This document shows, piece after piece, positions 51,924 through 61,247 of a stretch of 64,000 bases of DNA (position 1 is the stretch's first letter; each line of letters starts with the position of its first letter). The notes under the pieces were generated by a model. That model did no database searches. It saw only the letters and a program-made list of their open reading frames with translations, and was not told where the DNA came from. The translations under genes were made by a program, and so were the position numbers. Source of the stretch: Enteroscipio rubneri (GTDB taxonomy: Bacteria > Actinomycetota > Coriobacteriia > Coriobacteriales > Eggerthellaceae); assembly GCF_002899715.1 (NCBI RefSeq), contig NZ_PPEK01000007.1, positions 1 through 64,000 on the forward strand, in the 5' to 3' direction.

Positions 51924-52330
51924 TAATCCTCGATTGCAATGCTGCGCTTGCCATCACGCAGGAGCATGCGGAGGGGTGCGCCTTTCAATCCCTGATGCTC
52001 GAGGGCGAAGAAACGGTGGCGCCTCGGTTCTTCAAAGTTGAGCTGGCGAATGCGCTCTGGAAACTCGTGCGAGCTGGTGTGATGGACCAAGATGGAGCGA
52101 AGGGCCATATCGAGGCTGCGAATAACCTTGTGAGCGAGTTTTGCGAGGATGACGAGCTTGTCGTCGAGGCGCTGTCGGAGGCCGTCCGTCTGAATCATCC
52201 GGTGTACGACCTGATGTATCTCGTGCTCGCGCGGCGACACGCGGCCACGTTATTCACGCTCGATCGCAAGCTGCAGCAGCTGTGTTTGGACAACGGGGTG
52301 AACTGCGTGCTGACGGATACGGAGTTTTAG
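51920..52330 (+). CDS. vapC: PIN-domain ribonuclease toxin (VapC family)
   Basis: A 136-residue PIN-domain protein. Acidic catalytic residues are visible in IILDCNAALA (Asp4), FKVELANALWKL (Glu), HPVYDLMYLVLARR (Asp) and LFTLDRKL (Asp). VapC toxins cleave tRNA or rRNA and are held by the VapB protein. It overlaps the antitoxin gene by 4 bp. The pair sits between hisS and aspS. Confidence 0.88.
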   Translation: MIILDCNAALAITQEHAEGCAFQSLMLEGEETVAPRFFKVELANALWKLVRAGVMDQDGAKGHIEAANNLVSEFCEDDELVVEALSEAVRLNHPVYDLMYLVLARRHAATLFTLDRKLQQLCLDNGVNCVLTDTEF

Positions 52331-52374
52331 AGGGGCCCTCGCGCGCATTTTGCATGAAAAGACGCGATCAGGGG

Positions 52375-52402
52375 TTTGTTTCCCCTCGTTGGCCTGTACA
52401 AT
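52375..52402 (+). promoter_or_regulatory. aspS promoter
   Basis: TTTGTT (52375-52380) and TACAAT (52397-52402) are 16 bp apart. The leader to aspS is about 75 nt. Confidence 0.55.
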
Positions 52403-52484
52403 GGCTAGGTTTGAGTAACGCCTGCCGCGTCCTGAGCGGACGGCAAATGCAGATAGCATCGCCAAGGAGCAAGGAACCACCACT

Positions 52485-54263
52485 ATGACGGACTTCATGA
52501 ACGAATACTGCATGCACACCGCCACGTGCGGCGAGCTACGCCGTGGCGACGTCGGCCGCGAGGTCGTGCTCACGGGTTGGGCGTGGCACAACCGCGACCA
52601 CGGCGGCCTCATCTTCATCGACCTGCGCGATCGCGCGGGCTACACGCAGGTGGTCGTCGACCCCGACTGCGTGAGCGCCGACGACTTCGCGAAGGCCGAG
52701 CACCTGGGCCGCGAGTACGTGCTGAAGATCGCGGGCACGGTGCGCGACCGCGGCGCGGAGGCCGTGAACCCCGACATGGCCACGGGCGAGATCGAGGTAC
52801 TGGCGAAATCCGTCGAGGTCCTGAACACGAGCGTCACCCCGCCGTTCGCCATCGAGGACGGCATCGAGACGGACGAGACCACGCGCATGAAGTGGCGCTA
52901 CCTGGACATCCGCCGCCCGGAGATGTTCGAGGCCCTGCACCTGCGCCACAAGGTGGCCCAGGCCATGCGCGGCGCGCTGAACGAGCGCGGCTTCCTCGAG
53001 GTGGAGACGCCCATCCTGGCGAACTCCACGCCCGAGGGCGCGCGCGACTACATCGTACCGAGCCGTCCGAACCCGGGCCGCTTCTACGCGCTGCCGCAAA
53101 GCCCGCAGCAGTTCAAGCAGATGCTCATGGTGGGCGGCATCGAGCGCTACTACCAGATCGCCCGATGCTTCCGCGACGAGGACCTGCGCGCCGACCGCCA
53201 GCCCGAGTTCACGCAGGTGGACATCGAGATGGGTTTCGTGCAGGGCGAGGACGTGATGAACCTCATGGAGGACGTCATGGCCGAGACGCTCGCGGCCGTG
53301 GGCGTCGACCACGCGTTCCCGCTGCAGCGCATGCAGTACCGCGAGGCCATGGACCGCTTCGGCAATGACCGTCCCGACACGCGCTTCGGCATGGAGCTCG
53401 TCGACATCACCGACATCGTGAAGAACACGGGCTTCAAGGTGTTCTCGAGCGTGGCGCAGTCCGGCGGCGTGGTGAAGGCCATCAACGCGAAGGGCGCGGG
53501 CGACTGGAGCCGCGGCGACGTGGAGAAGCTGGCCGACATCGCGGCCGAGAACGGCGCGAAGGGCATGGCCTGGATCGCGTTCACGACCGACGGCAAGGAG
53601 AAGAGCCCCATCATCAAGTTCTTCAGCGACGAGGAGTTCGCCGCGCTGAAGGAAGCCATGGGCGTGGAGCCAGGCGACCTGCTGCTGTTCGCCGCCGACA
53701 CCTACGAGGTGGCGAGCGCCGTGCTGAGCGCGCTGCGTCTGCACATGGCCGAGGCGCTGAACGTGCCGCGCGAGGGCCATCAGCTGCTGTGGGTGGTGAA
53801 CTTCCCCATGTTCAAGTACGACGAGGACGAGAAGAAGTACGCCGCCGAGCACCATCCGTTCACTCACGTGCTGGACGAGGACGTGGACAAGATCGAGAGC
53901 GACCCGCTGGCGTGCGGCAGCTACAGTTACGACCTCGTGATGGACGGCTTCGAGGTGGGCGGCGGCACCATCCGTATCCACAACGCCGACGAGCAGCGCC
54001 GCGTGCTGCGCGTGTGCGGGCTCACCGACGAGGAGATCGAGCAGAAGTTCGGCCACCTCATCCACGCGCTCGAGCTGGGCGCGCCGCCCCACGGCGGCAT
54101 CGCGCTGGGCCTCGACCGCCTGGTCATGCTGCTTGCGGGCAAGGCGTCCATCCGCGACGTCATCGCCTTCCCGAAGACGAGCAGCGCGTCCGACCCGATG
54201 ACGGGCGCCCCGAGCGCCGTGACGGGCCGCCAGCTCAAGGAAGTCAACCTGCGCACGCTGTAG
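52485..54263 (+). CDS. aspS: Aspartate-tRNA ligase
   Basis: A 592-residue bacterial-type AspRS. The OB-fold anticodon domain is at the N-terminus (REVVLTGWAWHNRDHGGLIFIDLRD), motif 2 is YYQIARCFRDEDLRADRQPEF, a GAD insertion domain spans about 280-410, and motif 3 is GGIALGLDRLVMLL. It charges tRNA-Asp; whether it also charges tRNA-Asn cannot be told. AAGGA is present upstream, but the ATG at 52485 has the spacing AAGGAACCACCACT. Confidence 0.96.
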   Translation: MTDFMNEYCMHTATCGELRRGDVGREVVLTGWAWHNRDHGGLIFIDLRDRAGYTQVVVDPDCVSADDFAKAEHLGREYVLKIAGTVRDRGAEAVNPDMATGEIEVLAKSVEVLNTSVTPPFAIEDGIETDETTRMKWRYLDIRRPEMFEALHLRHKVAQAMRGALNERGFLEVETPILANSTPEGARDYIVPSRPNPGRFYALPQSPQQFKQMLMVGGIERYYQIARCFRDEDLRADRQPEFTQVDIEMGFVQGEDVMNLMEDVMAETLAAVGVDHAFPLQRMQYREAMDRFGNDRPDTRFGMELVDITDIVKNTGFKVFSSVAQSGGVVKAINAKGAGDWSRGDVEKLADIAAENGAKGMAWIAFTTDGKEKSPIIKFFSDEEFAALKEAMGVEPGDLLLFAADTYEVASAVLSALRLHMAEALNVPREGHQLLWVVNFPMFKYDEDEKKYAAEHHPFTHVLDEDVDKIESDPLACGSYSYDLVMDGFEVGGGTIRIHNADEQRRVLRVCGLTDEEIEQKFGHLIHALELGAPPHGGIALGLDRLVMLLAGKASIRDVIAFPKTSSASDPMTGAPSAVTGRQLKEVNLRTL

Positions 54264-54317
54264 CGTACTGGGCGGCCGTCGGCCAAGACTGCCTGATCCG
54301 TCCTCAGCCTGTACACA

Positions 54318-54351
54318 GCAAAAGCCCGTCGACGGTTCGGCGGGCTTTTGC
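54318..54351 (+). terminator. Rho-independent terminator after aspS
   Basis: GCAAAAGCCCG (54318-54328) pairs with CGGGCTTTTGC (54341-54351), with the T-run inside the right arm. It works in both directions. Confidence 0.8.
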
Positions 54352-54426
54352 GTGCGCGGAACCGCTTGAAACTCTGCGGCATCGGCTTCATAATCGATTC
54401 CGGAGAAAACGATAAAGGAGGGTTCC

Positions 54427-56424
54427 ATGGAACAGCGTTATCCGCATATCTTCGAACCTCTGACGATCGGGGATATGACGCTGAAAAATCGCATCGTCAT
54501 GTGCCCGATGGGGAGCAACTTCGGCAAACTGAGCGGCGAGATGAGCTTCGAGCATATCGAATACTACGCGCAGCGCGCCCGCGGAGGCGTCGGGCTCATC
54601 ATCATGGAGAACGCAAGCGTCGACTCGCCGACCGGCTCCAACGGCACGACGCAGCTGCGGCTCGATCATGACGGGTTTATCCCCCGCTTGCACAAGCTGT
54701 GCGAGACGGTGCACCTGGCCGAAGGCCGCATTGCCGTTCAAATCAACCATGCTGGCGCGTCGGCCAGCTTCAGCCGTACCGGCGTCCAGCCCGTATCCGC
54801 GTCCGATGTGCCGACCAAAGACGGCGGCGATATCCCGCGTCCGCTTGAGGTCAAGGAAATTCACGAGATCGCTCGGCGCTACGGCGAGGCCGCCAAGCGC
54901 GCAGTCATTGCCGGGTTCGACGCAGTCGAGATTCACGGCGGCCACTCATACCTTATCAGCCAGTTCCTTTCGCCACTCACCAACCATCGCACCGACGAGT
55001 TTGGCGGAAGCGCCGAGAACCGTGCCCGTTTCCTCGCGCTCGTCGCGCGCGAGGTGCGCGAGCAGGTGGGTCCCCGTTTCCCGGTTCTCTGCCGCATCAG
55101 CGCAGACGAGTTCCTGCCTGGCGGTAACACGCTTGACGATTGCCTCGAATACCTGCGCTTCGTCGAAGAGTACATCGATGTGTTCGATGTTTCGGCGGCA
55201 CTCAATGCATCGATGCACAAGCAGCTCGATTCCCCGTTCTTTCCTGACGGCTGGCGCTCGTACATGGCCCGAGCGGTGAAGGAGCGTTATGGGAAGCCGT
55301 GCATTTCGGTGGGCAACTACCGCGACCCCGAGGTGGCCGAGCGGGTGCTCGCGCAAGGCGATGCGGATCTGATCGGCATCGGGCGTGGGCTCATTGCCGA
55401 CCCCAACTGGGTGCGCAAAGTATGGTACGGACGGGAAGGCGAGATTCGCAAGTGCATCTCCTGCAACATTGGATGCGCAGGCAATCGCATTTCCAGCAAT
55501 ATCCCCATCCGCTGCACCGTCAATCCCGACGTCGTGGGCGGGGATGCCTATTTGCAGCGCCGGGTGAATAAGCCGTGCAATGTCGTTGTCATCGGCGGTG
55601 GGACGGCGGGCCTCGAGGCGGCATGCACGGCGGCCGAGGTGGGATGCAGTGTCTTTTTGCTGGAAGAGAAGGAGGAGCTCGGCGGGCTTTCGACTGTCAT
55701 CGCGAAGATCCCCGAGAAACGTCGACTGGCCGACTTTCCCCACTATCTCGTACAGCGTGCCGCGAAGCTCAAGAACCTGTACGTTTTCACCGGGACGAAG
55801 GCGACCGCCGACGCTCTCGCCACGTTCCACCCCGACATCATCGTGAACGCCACGGGTTCGAAGCCGTTGCTGCCGCCTATCGCAGGTTTGCATGAGTTCA
55901 TTGACCTTCCGGGCGGCGCGGTCAAGTCGATCCAGGGTATGATCGACTCGCTCGACGAATATCCAGACGATGCGGCTGGCAAGCGCGTGGTGGTCATTGG
56001 CGGGGGAGCGGTGGGATTGGACGTTGTCGAGTTCTTCGCCAACCGCGGCGCCGATTGCACCATCGTCGATATGCTGCCCCTCATCGGCAACGGACTCGAC
56101 CCCGTCTCGAAGGTTGCATTCGGCACGATGATGCGCGAAAACGACGTTGAGCAGCTTGTCAACACGGCTTTGATGGAAGTGCGCGCCGACAGCTTTGTGG
56201 TGAAGACCGAGGAAGGGGAGCGCGAGCTGCCCTTCGATTACGGGTTCGTTTGCCTGGGTATGAAGGCCTTCAAGCCTGTTTTGGAGGACTTGGAGCAGAT
56301 CTACGCCGACAATAGTGTGAAAATTATCAACATCGGTGACAGTAGTCGCGCGCGGCGCATCATCGAAGGCACTGAGGAAGGGCGCAATGTGCTGATGGCT
56401 CTGGAGAAGCGCGGCTTTCTGTAA
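54427..56424 (+). CDS. NADH:flavin / 2-enoate reductase, Fe-S flavoprotein (OYE family)
   Basis: A 665-residue flavoprotein like 2,4-dienoyl-CoA reductase, 2-enoate reductase and bile-acid BaiCD/BaiH enzymes. An N-terminal Old Yellow Enzyme TIM barrel binds FMN (about 1-360: QINHAGASASFS, EIHGGHSYLISQFLSP), a four-cysteine cluster site follows (CISCNIGCAGNR...RCTVNP), and the C-terminal half holds two Rossmann folds for FAD and NAD(P)H (VVVIGGGTAGLEAA, VVIGGGAVGLDVVEFF). The substrate is not readable. It is a single-gene unit; AAAGGAGGG precedes the ATG. Confidence 0.9.
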   Translation: MEQRYPHIFEPLTIGDMTLKNRIVMCPMGSNFGKLSGEMSFEHIEYYAQRARGGVGLIIMENASVDSPTGSNGTTQLRLDHDGFIPRLHKLCETVHLAEGRIAVQINHAGASASFSRTGVQPVSASDVPTKDGGDIPRPLEVKEIHEIARRYGEAAKRAVIAGFDAVEIHGGHSYLISQFLSPLTNHRTDEFGGSAENRARFLALVAREVREQVGPRFPVLCRISADEFLPGGNTLDDCLEYLRFVEEYIDVFDVSAALNASMHKQLDSPFFPDGWRSYMARAVKERYGKPCISVGNYRDPEVAERVLAQGDADLIGIGRGLIADPNWVRKVWYGREGEIRKCISCNIGCAGNRISSNIPIRCTVNPDVVGGDAYLQRRVNKPCNVVVIGGGTAGLEAACTAAEVGCSVFLLEEKEELGGLSTVIAKIPEKRRLADFPHYLVQRAAKLKNLYVFTGTKATADALATFHPDIIVNATGSKPLLPPIAGLHEFIDLPGGAVKSIQGMIDSLDEYPDDAAGKRVVVIGGGAVGLDVVEFFANRGADCTIVDMLPLIGNGLDPVSKVAFGTMMRENDVEQLVNTALMEVRADSFVVKTEEGERELPFDYGFVCLGMKAFKPVLEDLEQIYADNSVKIINIGDSSRARRIIEGTEEGRNVLMALEKRGFL

Positions 56425-56575
56425 GCCGGAAGCGAGGTGCTTGCCCGCGCTGGTCCGAGCGCTTCCGGCGCGTATATGCCGAACCTCTGGGGTCTGTGTG
56501 CTTTTGATTGCTTTCAGGCGGGAAGGGGAGCGGGGAAGATTCTCCTTCGTTTATACTTGACCGGTGTTATGAGAA

Positions 56576-56680
56576 GTATCCCGGATGGGCCGGGGCGGCG
56601 CCATGTTCCGAACCTGGTCAGGTCCGGGAGGAAGCAGCCATAAGGGACCGCTGACGAGCGCCCCTGCCTATCCGGGATAC
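56576..56680 (+). ncRNA. ffs: Signal recognition particle RNA, small bacterial type
   Basis: The conserved apical domain reads GGTCAGGTCCGG and GGAAGCAGCCATAAGG (56617-56645), the SRP domain IV signature. The ends GTATCCCGGAT and ATCCGGGATAC close a rod-like stem. TATACT at 56552-56557 is the -10. It binds Ffh for membrane targeting. Confidence 0.95.
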
Positions 56681-56711
56681 TCGTGTATCAAAGCGAAACC
56701 AAAGGGCGTTT

Positions 56712-57392
56712 GTGGATATCATCAACTTTTTCGTCAACCTGCTCTCCGATCCTCGGGGGGCGATTGCTGGTTGGATCATCGCGCTCGGGCCCCTCTGGGT
56801 GTACTCCCCGCTGTTCCTCATCGTGTTCGTGGAGACGGGGCTCGTGTTCTTCCCGTTCTTGCCGGGTGACTCGCTGCTGTTCGCGGCCGGCGTGTTCTCG
56901 GCAGATGGCGGCGGGCTGAATGTCTGGGCCACACTGATCGTGTTCTACGTCGCAGCCATTCTTGGCAACACCTCGAACTACTGGATCGCTCGGTTCTTCG
57001 GTGCGCGGATTATCGATTCGGGCAAGGTGAAGGCGCTCACGCCCGAGCGCATGGCCAAGCTCGACCACTTCTTCGCGAAGTACGGCGGCCTCACCATCGT
57101 CATCACGCGCTTCATGCCGTTCTTCCGCACGTTCGCCCCGTTCATTGCGGGTACGGGCCACATGAATTTCGGCAAGTTCACGCTGTTCAACTGCATCGGC
57201 GGCATATCTTGGGTAAGCCTGTTCGTGCTGGTGGGCTACTTCTTCGGCGGCATTCCGTTCGTGCAGGAGCACTTTGAGGTCATCGTGCTGGGTATCGTGG
57301 CCGTGAGCGTAGCTCCGGCCATCATCGGTGCGATCAAGGCGGCGACGAGTTCTCGCAAGGGTAAGCAGGCCCCCAAGGCCGACACGGAGTAG
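56712..57392 (+). CDS. DedA-family membrane protein
   Basis: A 226-residue polytopic protein of the DedA/SNARE-associated family, probably a lipid transporter or flippase for undecaprenyl phosphate or phosphatidylethanolamine. Typical parts: FVETGLVFFPFLPGDSLLF, ILGNTSNYWIARFFG, ITRFMPFFRTFAPFIAG. GTG start after AAAGGGCG. The C-terminal Lys-rich tail is cytoplasmic. It lies 31 bp downstream of the SRP RNA. Confidence 0.9.
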   Translation: MDIINFFVNLLSDPRGAIAGWIIALGPLWVYSPLFLIVFVETGLVFFPFLPGDSLLFAAGVFSADGGGLNVWATLIVFYVAAILGNTSNYWIARFFGARIIDSGKVKALTPERMAKLDHFFAKYGGLTIVITRFMPFFRTFAPFIAGTGHMNFGKFTLFNCIGGISWVSLFVLVGYFFGGIPFVQEHFEVIVLGIVAVSVAPAIIGAIKAATSSRKGKQAPKADTE

Positions 57393-57460
57393 CCGCGCCA
57401 AAGCGCCTGCTGATGCTGTGAGGGCGGAGAAGGCTGCCGCCGCGTGCGGGGCGATTCTTT

Positions 57461-57466
57461 TATACT
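57461..57466 (+). promoter_or_regulatory. -10 element of the dnaX operon
   Basis: TATACT lies about 48 bp before the dnaX start codon at 57514. The -35 region is weak. Confidence 0.5.
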
Positions 57467-57513
57467 AGGTGCGAGAACTTGAAACGCCTATGGGAAAGCG
57501 GGATCCACGCGTC

Positions 57514-59916
57514 ATGTCAGAGGCACTGTACAGAAAATACCGGCCGCAGATCTTCGAGGACGTCGTCGGCCAGGAGCGCATTGAGCGCACGATCAAAAAC
57601 GCCATTGAGCAGGATAAGGTAAGCCATGCTTATCTGTTCACCGGTCCGCGCGGCACGGGCAAGACCACCACGGCACGCCTGCTGGCAAAGGCGCTTCTGT
57701 GCGAGCACGGACCCACGTCTGAGCCGGACGGAACCTGTGACGACTGCGTGATGATTGCCAACGGCGAGCACCCCGACGTCTACGAGCTGGATGCTGCAAG
57801 TCGTACCGGCGTGGAGAACGTGCGCGAAGAGATTATCGGCCGTGTGCAGTTCGCGCCCACGCGCGGCCGGTACAAGGTGTATATCATCGACGAGGTTCAC
57901 ATGCTGTCGACGGCTGCGTTCAACGCGCTGTTGAAGACGCTCGAGGAGCCACCGAGCCATGTGGTGTTCATCCTGGCCACGACGGATCCCCAGAAGGTGC
58001 CCGAGACCATCCACTCGCGCTGCCAGCGATTCGACTTCCGCCGCATTTCGGCCGAGGCCATTGTATCGCGCCTTGGCGCTATCTGTGTGAGCGAGGACGT
58101 GGAGTTCGAGGGGGAGGCGCTCGATCTCATCGCGCACCGTGCCGAGGGCGGCATGCGCAACGCGCTCACCTCTCTTGAGCAGCTTATCGCGTTCGGCGAA
58201 GGGAAGGTCACGCTCGAGGTTGCTGAACGGCTCCTGGGCGGCGTGGACACGAACGATCTTGCAGAGATCGTCCGCTTTATCGGCCAACGTGATGTGGCGG
58301 CGTGCTTTCGCTGGACGGCGGAGTATGTGGAGACAGGAGCCGACCTCGCTCAATTCGCACGCGATCTGTCCGAGCACGTGCGCAACCTCTACGTGATGTC
58401 GCTCACCGATGCCGATGTGGCGCTCGAGGTGGGCGCCACCGAGCGCCGCCAGTTGACGGGCGAGTTGCCCTTGTTCGGGTCCGACCGTCTTGCGCGGCTG
58501 CTTGGCGTGTTGGGCGATCTGTCGGCCGAACTCAAGACGTCCACGAATCCACGCCTGTCATTCGAGATCGCGCTTACGCGCATGGTGCGTCCCGATTCCG
58601 ACCTCACGCTGGCCGGGCTTGCCGAGCGCGTGGAAGCGCTCGAAAGCGGTTATTCCGCTGTCGCGCATGTGACGGGTGCGGATCCTGCCGGCGACGGTTC
58701 GCAGATTGCGCGGTCCGCGCCGCCGATCGCCTCCTCGCCAGCATCGAATACGGCCGCCCTCGCTGCGCAGGCAGCATCGACGGGCGTTGCGGACGAGCCG
58801 TTTTCCATGCCGCGCGGGCAAGCTCCTTCCGCCGTCCAGAACGGGCGAGGTGAGTCGGACGATCCTGTGCAGACGCTGGTTCAAACGCCCTCGGCTGTCT
58901 CCGATCCTGCTGCCCCTCCCGTCCCGGCCTCAGGATCTGTTGCGCCCGAGCCGAGTGCTGCGGAGCCCGCTGCGGCCCCCGCCGTCCCGGCTGCTGCGTC
59001 AGTCGCTCGGACGGGGAAAGGCCCCTCTGATCAGTTGATCGCCAGCTTGCGCAACCCCGCTGCGTTGCAGCGGGTGTGGCAGGCCGCACTCGTCGCGCTC
59101 AAGAAAAACAAGGCGGCGTACGGCGTGCTCTTCCTCAACACAAAAGCCATCTACGACGAGGCGAAGTCCTTGTTCGTCATCGAGTTTCCTGCGGAGAACG
59201 CTTTTGCCTTTAAAGCCGTGCAGAAACCCGATGTGCAAGATGCCGTATCAGCGGCTCTCGTTCAGGCGACCGGAGAGACCCTGGCGTTTGCCTACACGCA
59301 GAACGGAACGTCCGTCCCCCCGGCGCCGTCGGCGGCTCCGGTAGAGACGCCGACGATGTCGCCGAGACCGATCGCTCGCGCGGCATCTTCCGCGCGAGCA
59401 CAGGCCGAAACAGCCGTCTCGCGAGCTGCGCAGCCGCCTGCATCTTCGAATACCGGCGCGCCGATCGCACCGGTCGCCACCTGCCCGGCTTCCGCTCCAG
59501 CGCAGCCGGCGAGAGCATCAGTGCCTCCCGCTGCTCCATCGCCGTCAATGTCAGTCGATCCCGACCAGGTGCCGGTCGACCTTTACGACGATCTTCCTCC
59601 GTACGAGGACGAGCGTGTGCCCTATGATGACGAGTTCGCACCCGCGCTCGCAGGAGCTTCCGCCGATCGATCGGCGCCTGCGCCCGCCAGGTCTCCCCAG
59701 ATCCCCGCAGCTGCGCCTGCGGCTTCTGCATCCGCGCCGCTTCCGAGCGTCGGCAGTGCAGCTCCTGCAGCTCCCGATCCCGCTGTCGCAACCGCGCAAG
59801 AGGGGGTTCGCGCCCCCGTGTCGGCGGATGCGGTTCTCGACTCGCCTGACGATTTGCGCGCCGTGCTCGAGGCGAGCTTCGGAGACGGCGTCGTTGTCGA
59901 GGAAGTGCGGGAGTAG
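57514..59916 (+). CDS. dnaX: DNA polymerase III gamma/tau subunit
   Basis: An 800-residue clamp-loader ATPase. SEALYRKYRPQIFEDVVGQE is the usual N-terminus, so the ATG at 57514 is preferred over upstream starts. Walker A is GPRGTGKTT, a zinc module is C-EHGPTSEPDGTCDDC, Walker B is VYIIDEVHML, and SRC is IHSRCQRFDF. Residues about 400-520 and 610-770 are Ala/Pro-rich linkers. No canonical AAAAAAG slippery site was seen, so a frameshifted gamma form is not evident. Confidence 0.93.
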   Translation: MSEALYRKYRPQIFEDVVGQERIERTIKNAIEQDKVSHAYLFTGPRGTGKTTTARLLAKALLCEHGPTSEPDGTCDDCVMIANGEHPDVYELDAASRTGVENVREEIIGRVQFAPTRGRYKVYIIDEVHMLSTAAFNALLKTLEEPPSHVVFILATTDPQKVPETIHSRCQRFDFRRISAEAIVSRLGAICVSEDVEFEGEALDLIAHRAEGGMRNALTSLEQLIAFGEGKVTLEVAERLLGGVDTNDLAEIVRFIGQRDVAACFRWTAEYVETGADLAQFARDLSEHVRNLYVMSLTDADVALEVGATERRQLTGELPLFGSDRLARLLGVLGDLSAELKTSTNPRLSFEIALTRMVRPDSDLTLAGLAERVEALESGYSAVAHVTGADPAGDGSQIARSAPPIASSPASNTAALAAQAASTGVADEPFSMPRGQAPSAVQNGRGESDDPVQTLVQTPSAVSDPAAPPVPASGSVAPEPSAAEPAAAPAVPAAASVARTGKGPSDQLIASLRNPAALQRVWQAALVALKKNKAAYGVLFLNTKAIYDEAKSLFVIEFPAENAFAFKAVQKPDVQDAVSAALVQATGETLAFAYTQNGTSVPPAPSAAPVETPTMSPRPIARAASSARAQAETAVSRAAQPPASSNTGAPIAPVATCPASAPAQPARASVPPAAPSPSMSVDPDQVPVDLYDDLPPYEDERVPYDDEFAPALAGASADRSAPAPARSPQIPAAAPAASASAPLPSVGSAAPAAPDPAVATAQEGVRAPVSADAVLDSPDDLRAVLEASFGDGVVVEEVRE

Positions 59917-59994
59917 GGGCGGTTCGGCGAGCAAGTGGCGCCCGCAGGAGAAATCGGGCGTTCGAACATACCAATGAGACCGAAAGGCAAGACC

Positions 59995-60303
59995 ATGGAC
60001 ATGAAGAAGATGATGAAACAGGCCCAACGCATGCAGGCTGAACTCGCCAAAGCGCAGGAAGAGATCCAATATCTGGAGTTCGAGGCTACGGCGGGCGGCG
60101 GAATGGTCAAGGCGGTGGCAACCGGCGATATGGCCGTGAAGAGCATCTCTATCGACCCCGAGGCGGTTGATCCCGACGACGTTGAGATGCTCGAGGATAC
60201 GGTGCTCGCTGCCGTCAACGAGGCTCTGCGCGGTGTTTCCGAGGAAAGCTCGCGCCGCTTAAACACCGTGACCGGGGGCATGAACATCCCCGGGCTCATG
60301 TAG
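59995..60303 (+). CDS. ybaB: YbaB/EbfC nucleoid-associated protein
   Basis: A 102-residue DNA-binding protein: DMKKMMKQAQRMQAELAKAQEE then GGGMVKAVATGDMAVKSISI. It forms dimers that bind and bridge DNA, and nearly always lies between dnaX and recR, as here. ATG at 59995 follows AAAGGCAAGACC. Confidence 0.93.
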   Translation: MDMKKMMKQAQRMQAELAKAQEEIQYLEFEATAGGGMVKAVATGDMAVKSISIDPEAVDPDDVEMLEDTVLAAVNEALRGVSEESSRRLNTVTGGMNIPGLM

Positions 60304-60319
60304 TCGGAGCGTTTAAGCC

Positions 60320-60916
60320 GTGCATGCAGCGCCGTCCATTCAAAAGCTCCTTGATGAGCTCGAGCGCCTACCCGGCGTCGGGCCCAAATCCGCGCAACGG
60401 ATAGCCTATTGGATCCTCAACGCCGATAAGGCGACGGCGCTGCGTCTATCGGAGGCTATTTCAGAGGTGAAGGAGAGCGTGCGGTTCTGTGCGCGGTGCT
60501 TCAATTACGCCGAGGACGAGCTGTGCGAAATATGCCGCTCGTCCAATCGCGATGCGCGCTCCATCTGCGTGGTCGGCGAGCCGCGCGATATTCCGCCCAT
60601 CGAGCGAACAGCCGTATACTCGGGGCTGTATCACGTGTTGGGTGGGGAGCTGTCGCCCATGGAGGGCGTCGGTCCGGACAACCTCCATATTGCCGAGCTT
60701 ATGAAGCGCTTGGCCTCTGAAGATATCGAAGAGGTTGTGCTTGCCACGAATCCCAACGTGGAGGGCGAGACGACGGCCGCCTATCTGGCGCGTCTCATCA
60801 AGCCGCTTGGCATTCGCGTCACGCGTCCGGCAAGCGGCCTTCCCGTTGGCGGCGATTTGGAGTTCGCTGACGAGGTGACGCTTGGGCGCGCTCTCGAGGC
60901 GCGTCGAGAGCTGTAG
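60320..60916 (+). CDS. recR: Recombination protein RecR
   Basis: A 198-residue protein acting with RecO and RecF in gap repair. The helix-hairpin-helix ([20 protein letters not shown]), the zinc finger ([17 protein letters not shown]) and the Toprim domain ([34 protein letters not shown]) are complete. GTG start. The dnaX-ybaB-recR order is conserved in bacteria. Confidence 0.95.
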   Translation: MHAAPSIQKLLDELERLPGVGPKSAQRIAYWILNADKATALRLSEAISEVKESVRFCARCFNYAEDELCEICRSSNRDARSICVVGEPRDIPPIERTAVYSGLYHVLGGELSPMEGVGPDNLHIAELMKRLASEDIEEVVLATNPNVEGETTAAYLARLIKPLGIRVTRPASGLPVGGDLEFADEVTLGRALEARREL

Positions 60917-60984
60917 GCTTTTGACGGATGGCGAGTATGCGAGGCGCACCCGTTCTGCAGCGAGGTGGTCAAGCTGCATAAGAA

Positions 60985-61020
60985 GCGGGCCGGATGCTTG
61001 GCATCCGGCCCGCCCGTTTT
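60985..61020 (+). terminator. Rho-independent terminator after recR
   Basis: GCGGGCCGGATGC (60985-60997) pairs perfectly with 61001-61013 around a TTG loop, followed by CCGTTTT. Confidence 0.85.
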
Positions 61021-61247
61021 ACGAAAGAAAAAGGGTCCTGCCCCCTCCAAAAACAGAACCCCTTTCTTTAGCGAAGCATCGAAGCCTCTTGTAAAACAGA
61101 GCATATTATAAAACAATCTCCACGAAATCACAACAATAGTTTTCGGTGAGCTGTTCTGCTTGCGTGCGGGCGCGCCGGATGCTAAGCCTCACGCGTCGAA
61201 GAGGGACGTCATGCTATACTGTGCGCCGAATGCAGAGGGGGGAGCGC

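Noticed and set aside
49920-52484. T-box riboswitch before hisS or aspS
   Set aside because: The leaders are about 35 and 75 nt, too short for a T-box, and no T-box sequence was seen.
52536-54428. A 630-codon minus-strand open frame opposite aspS
   Set aside because: Antisense shadow, no recognisable domain.
59090-59130. Possible dnaX programmed frameshift near AAGAAAAACAAGG
   Set aside because: It is not a proper A AAA AAG slippery heptamer in frame, and no stem or nearby stop supports it.
61021-61090. Inverted pair AAAGAAAAAGGG / CCCCTTTCTTT as a second terminator
   Set aside because: The loop is long and the stem A/T-rich with a mismatch; the stem at 60985 is sufficient and clearer.
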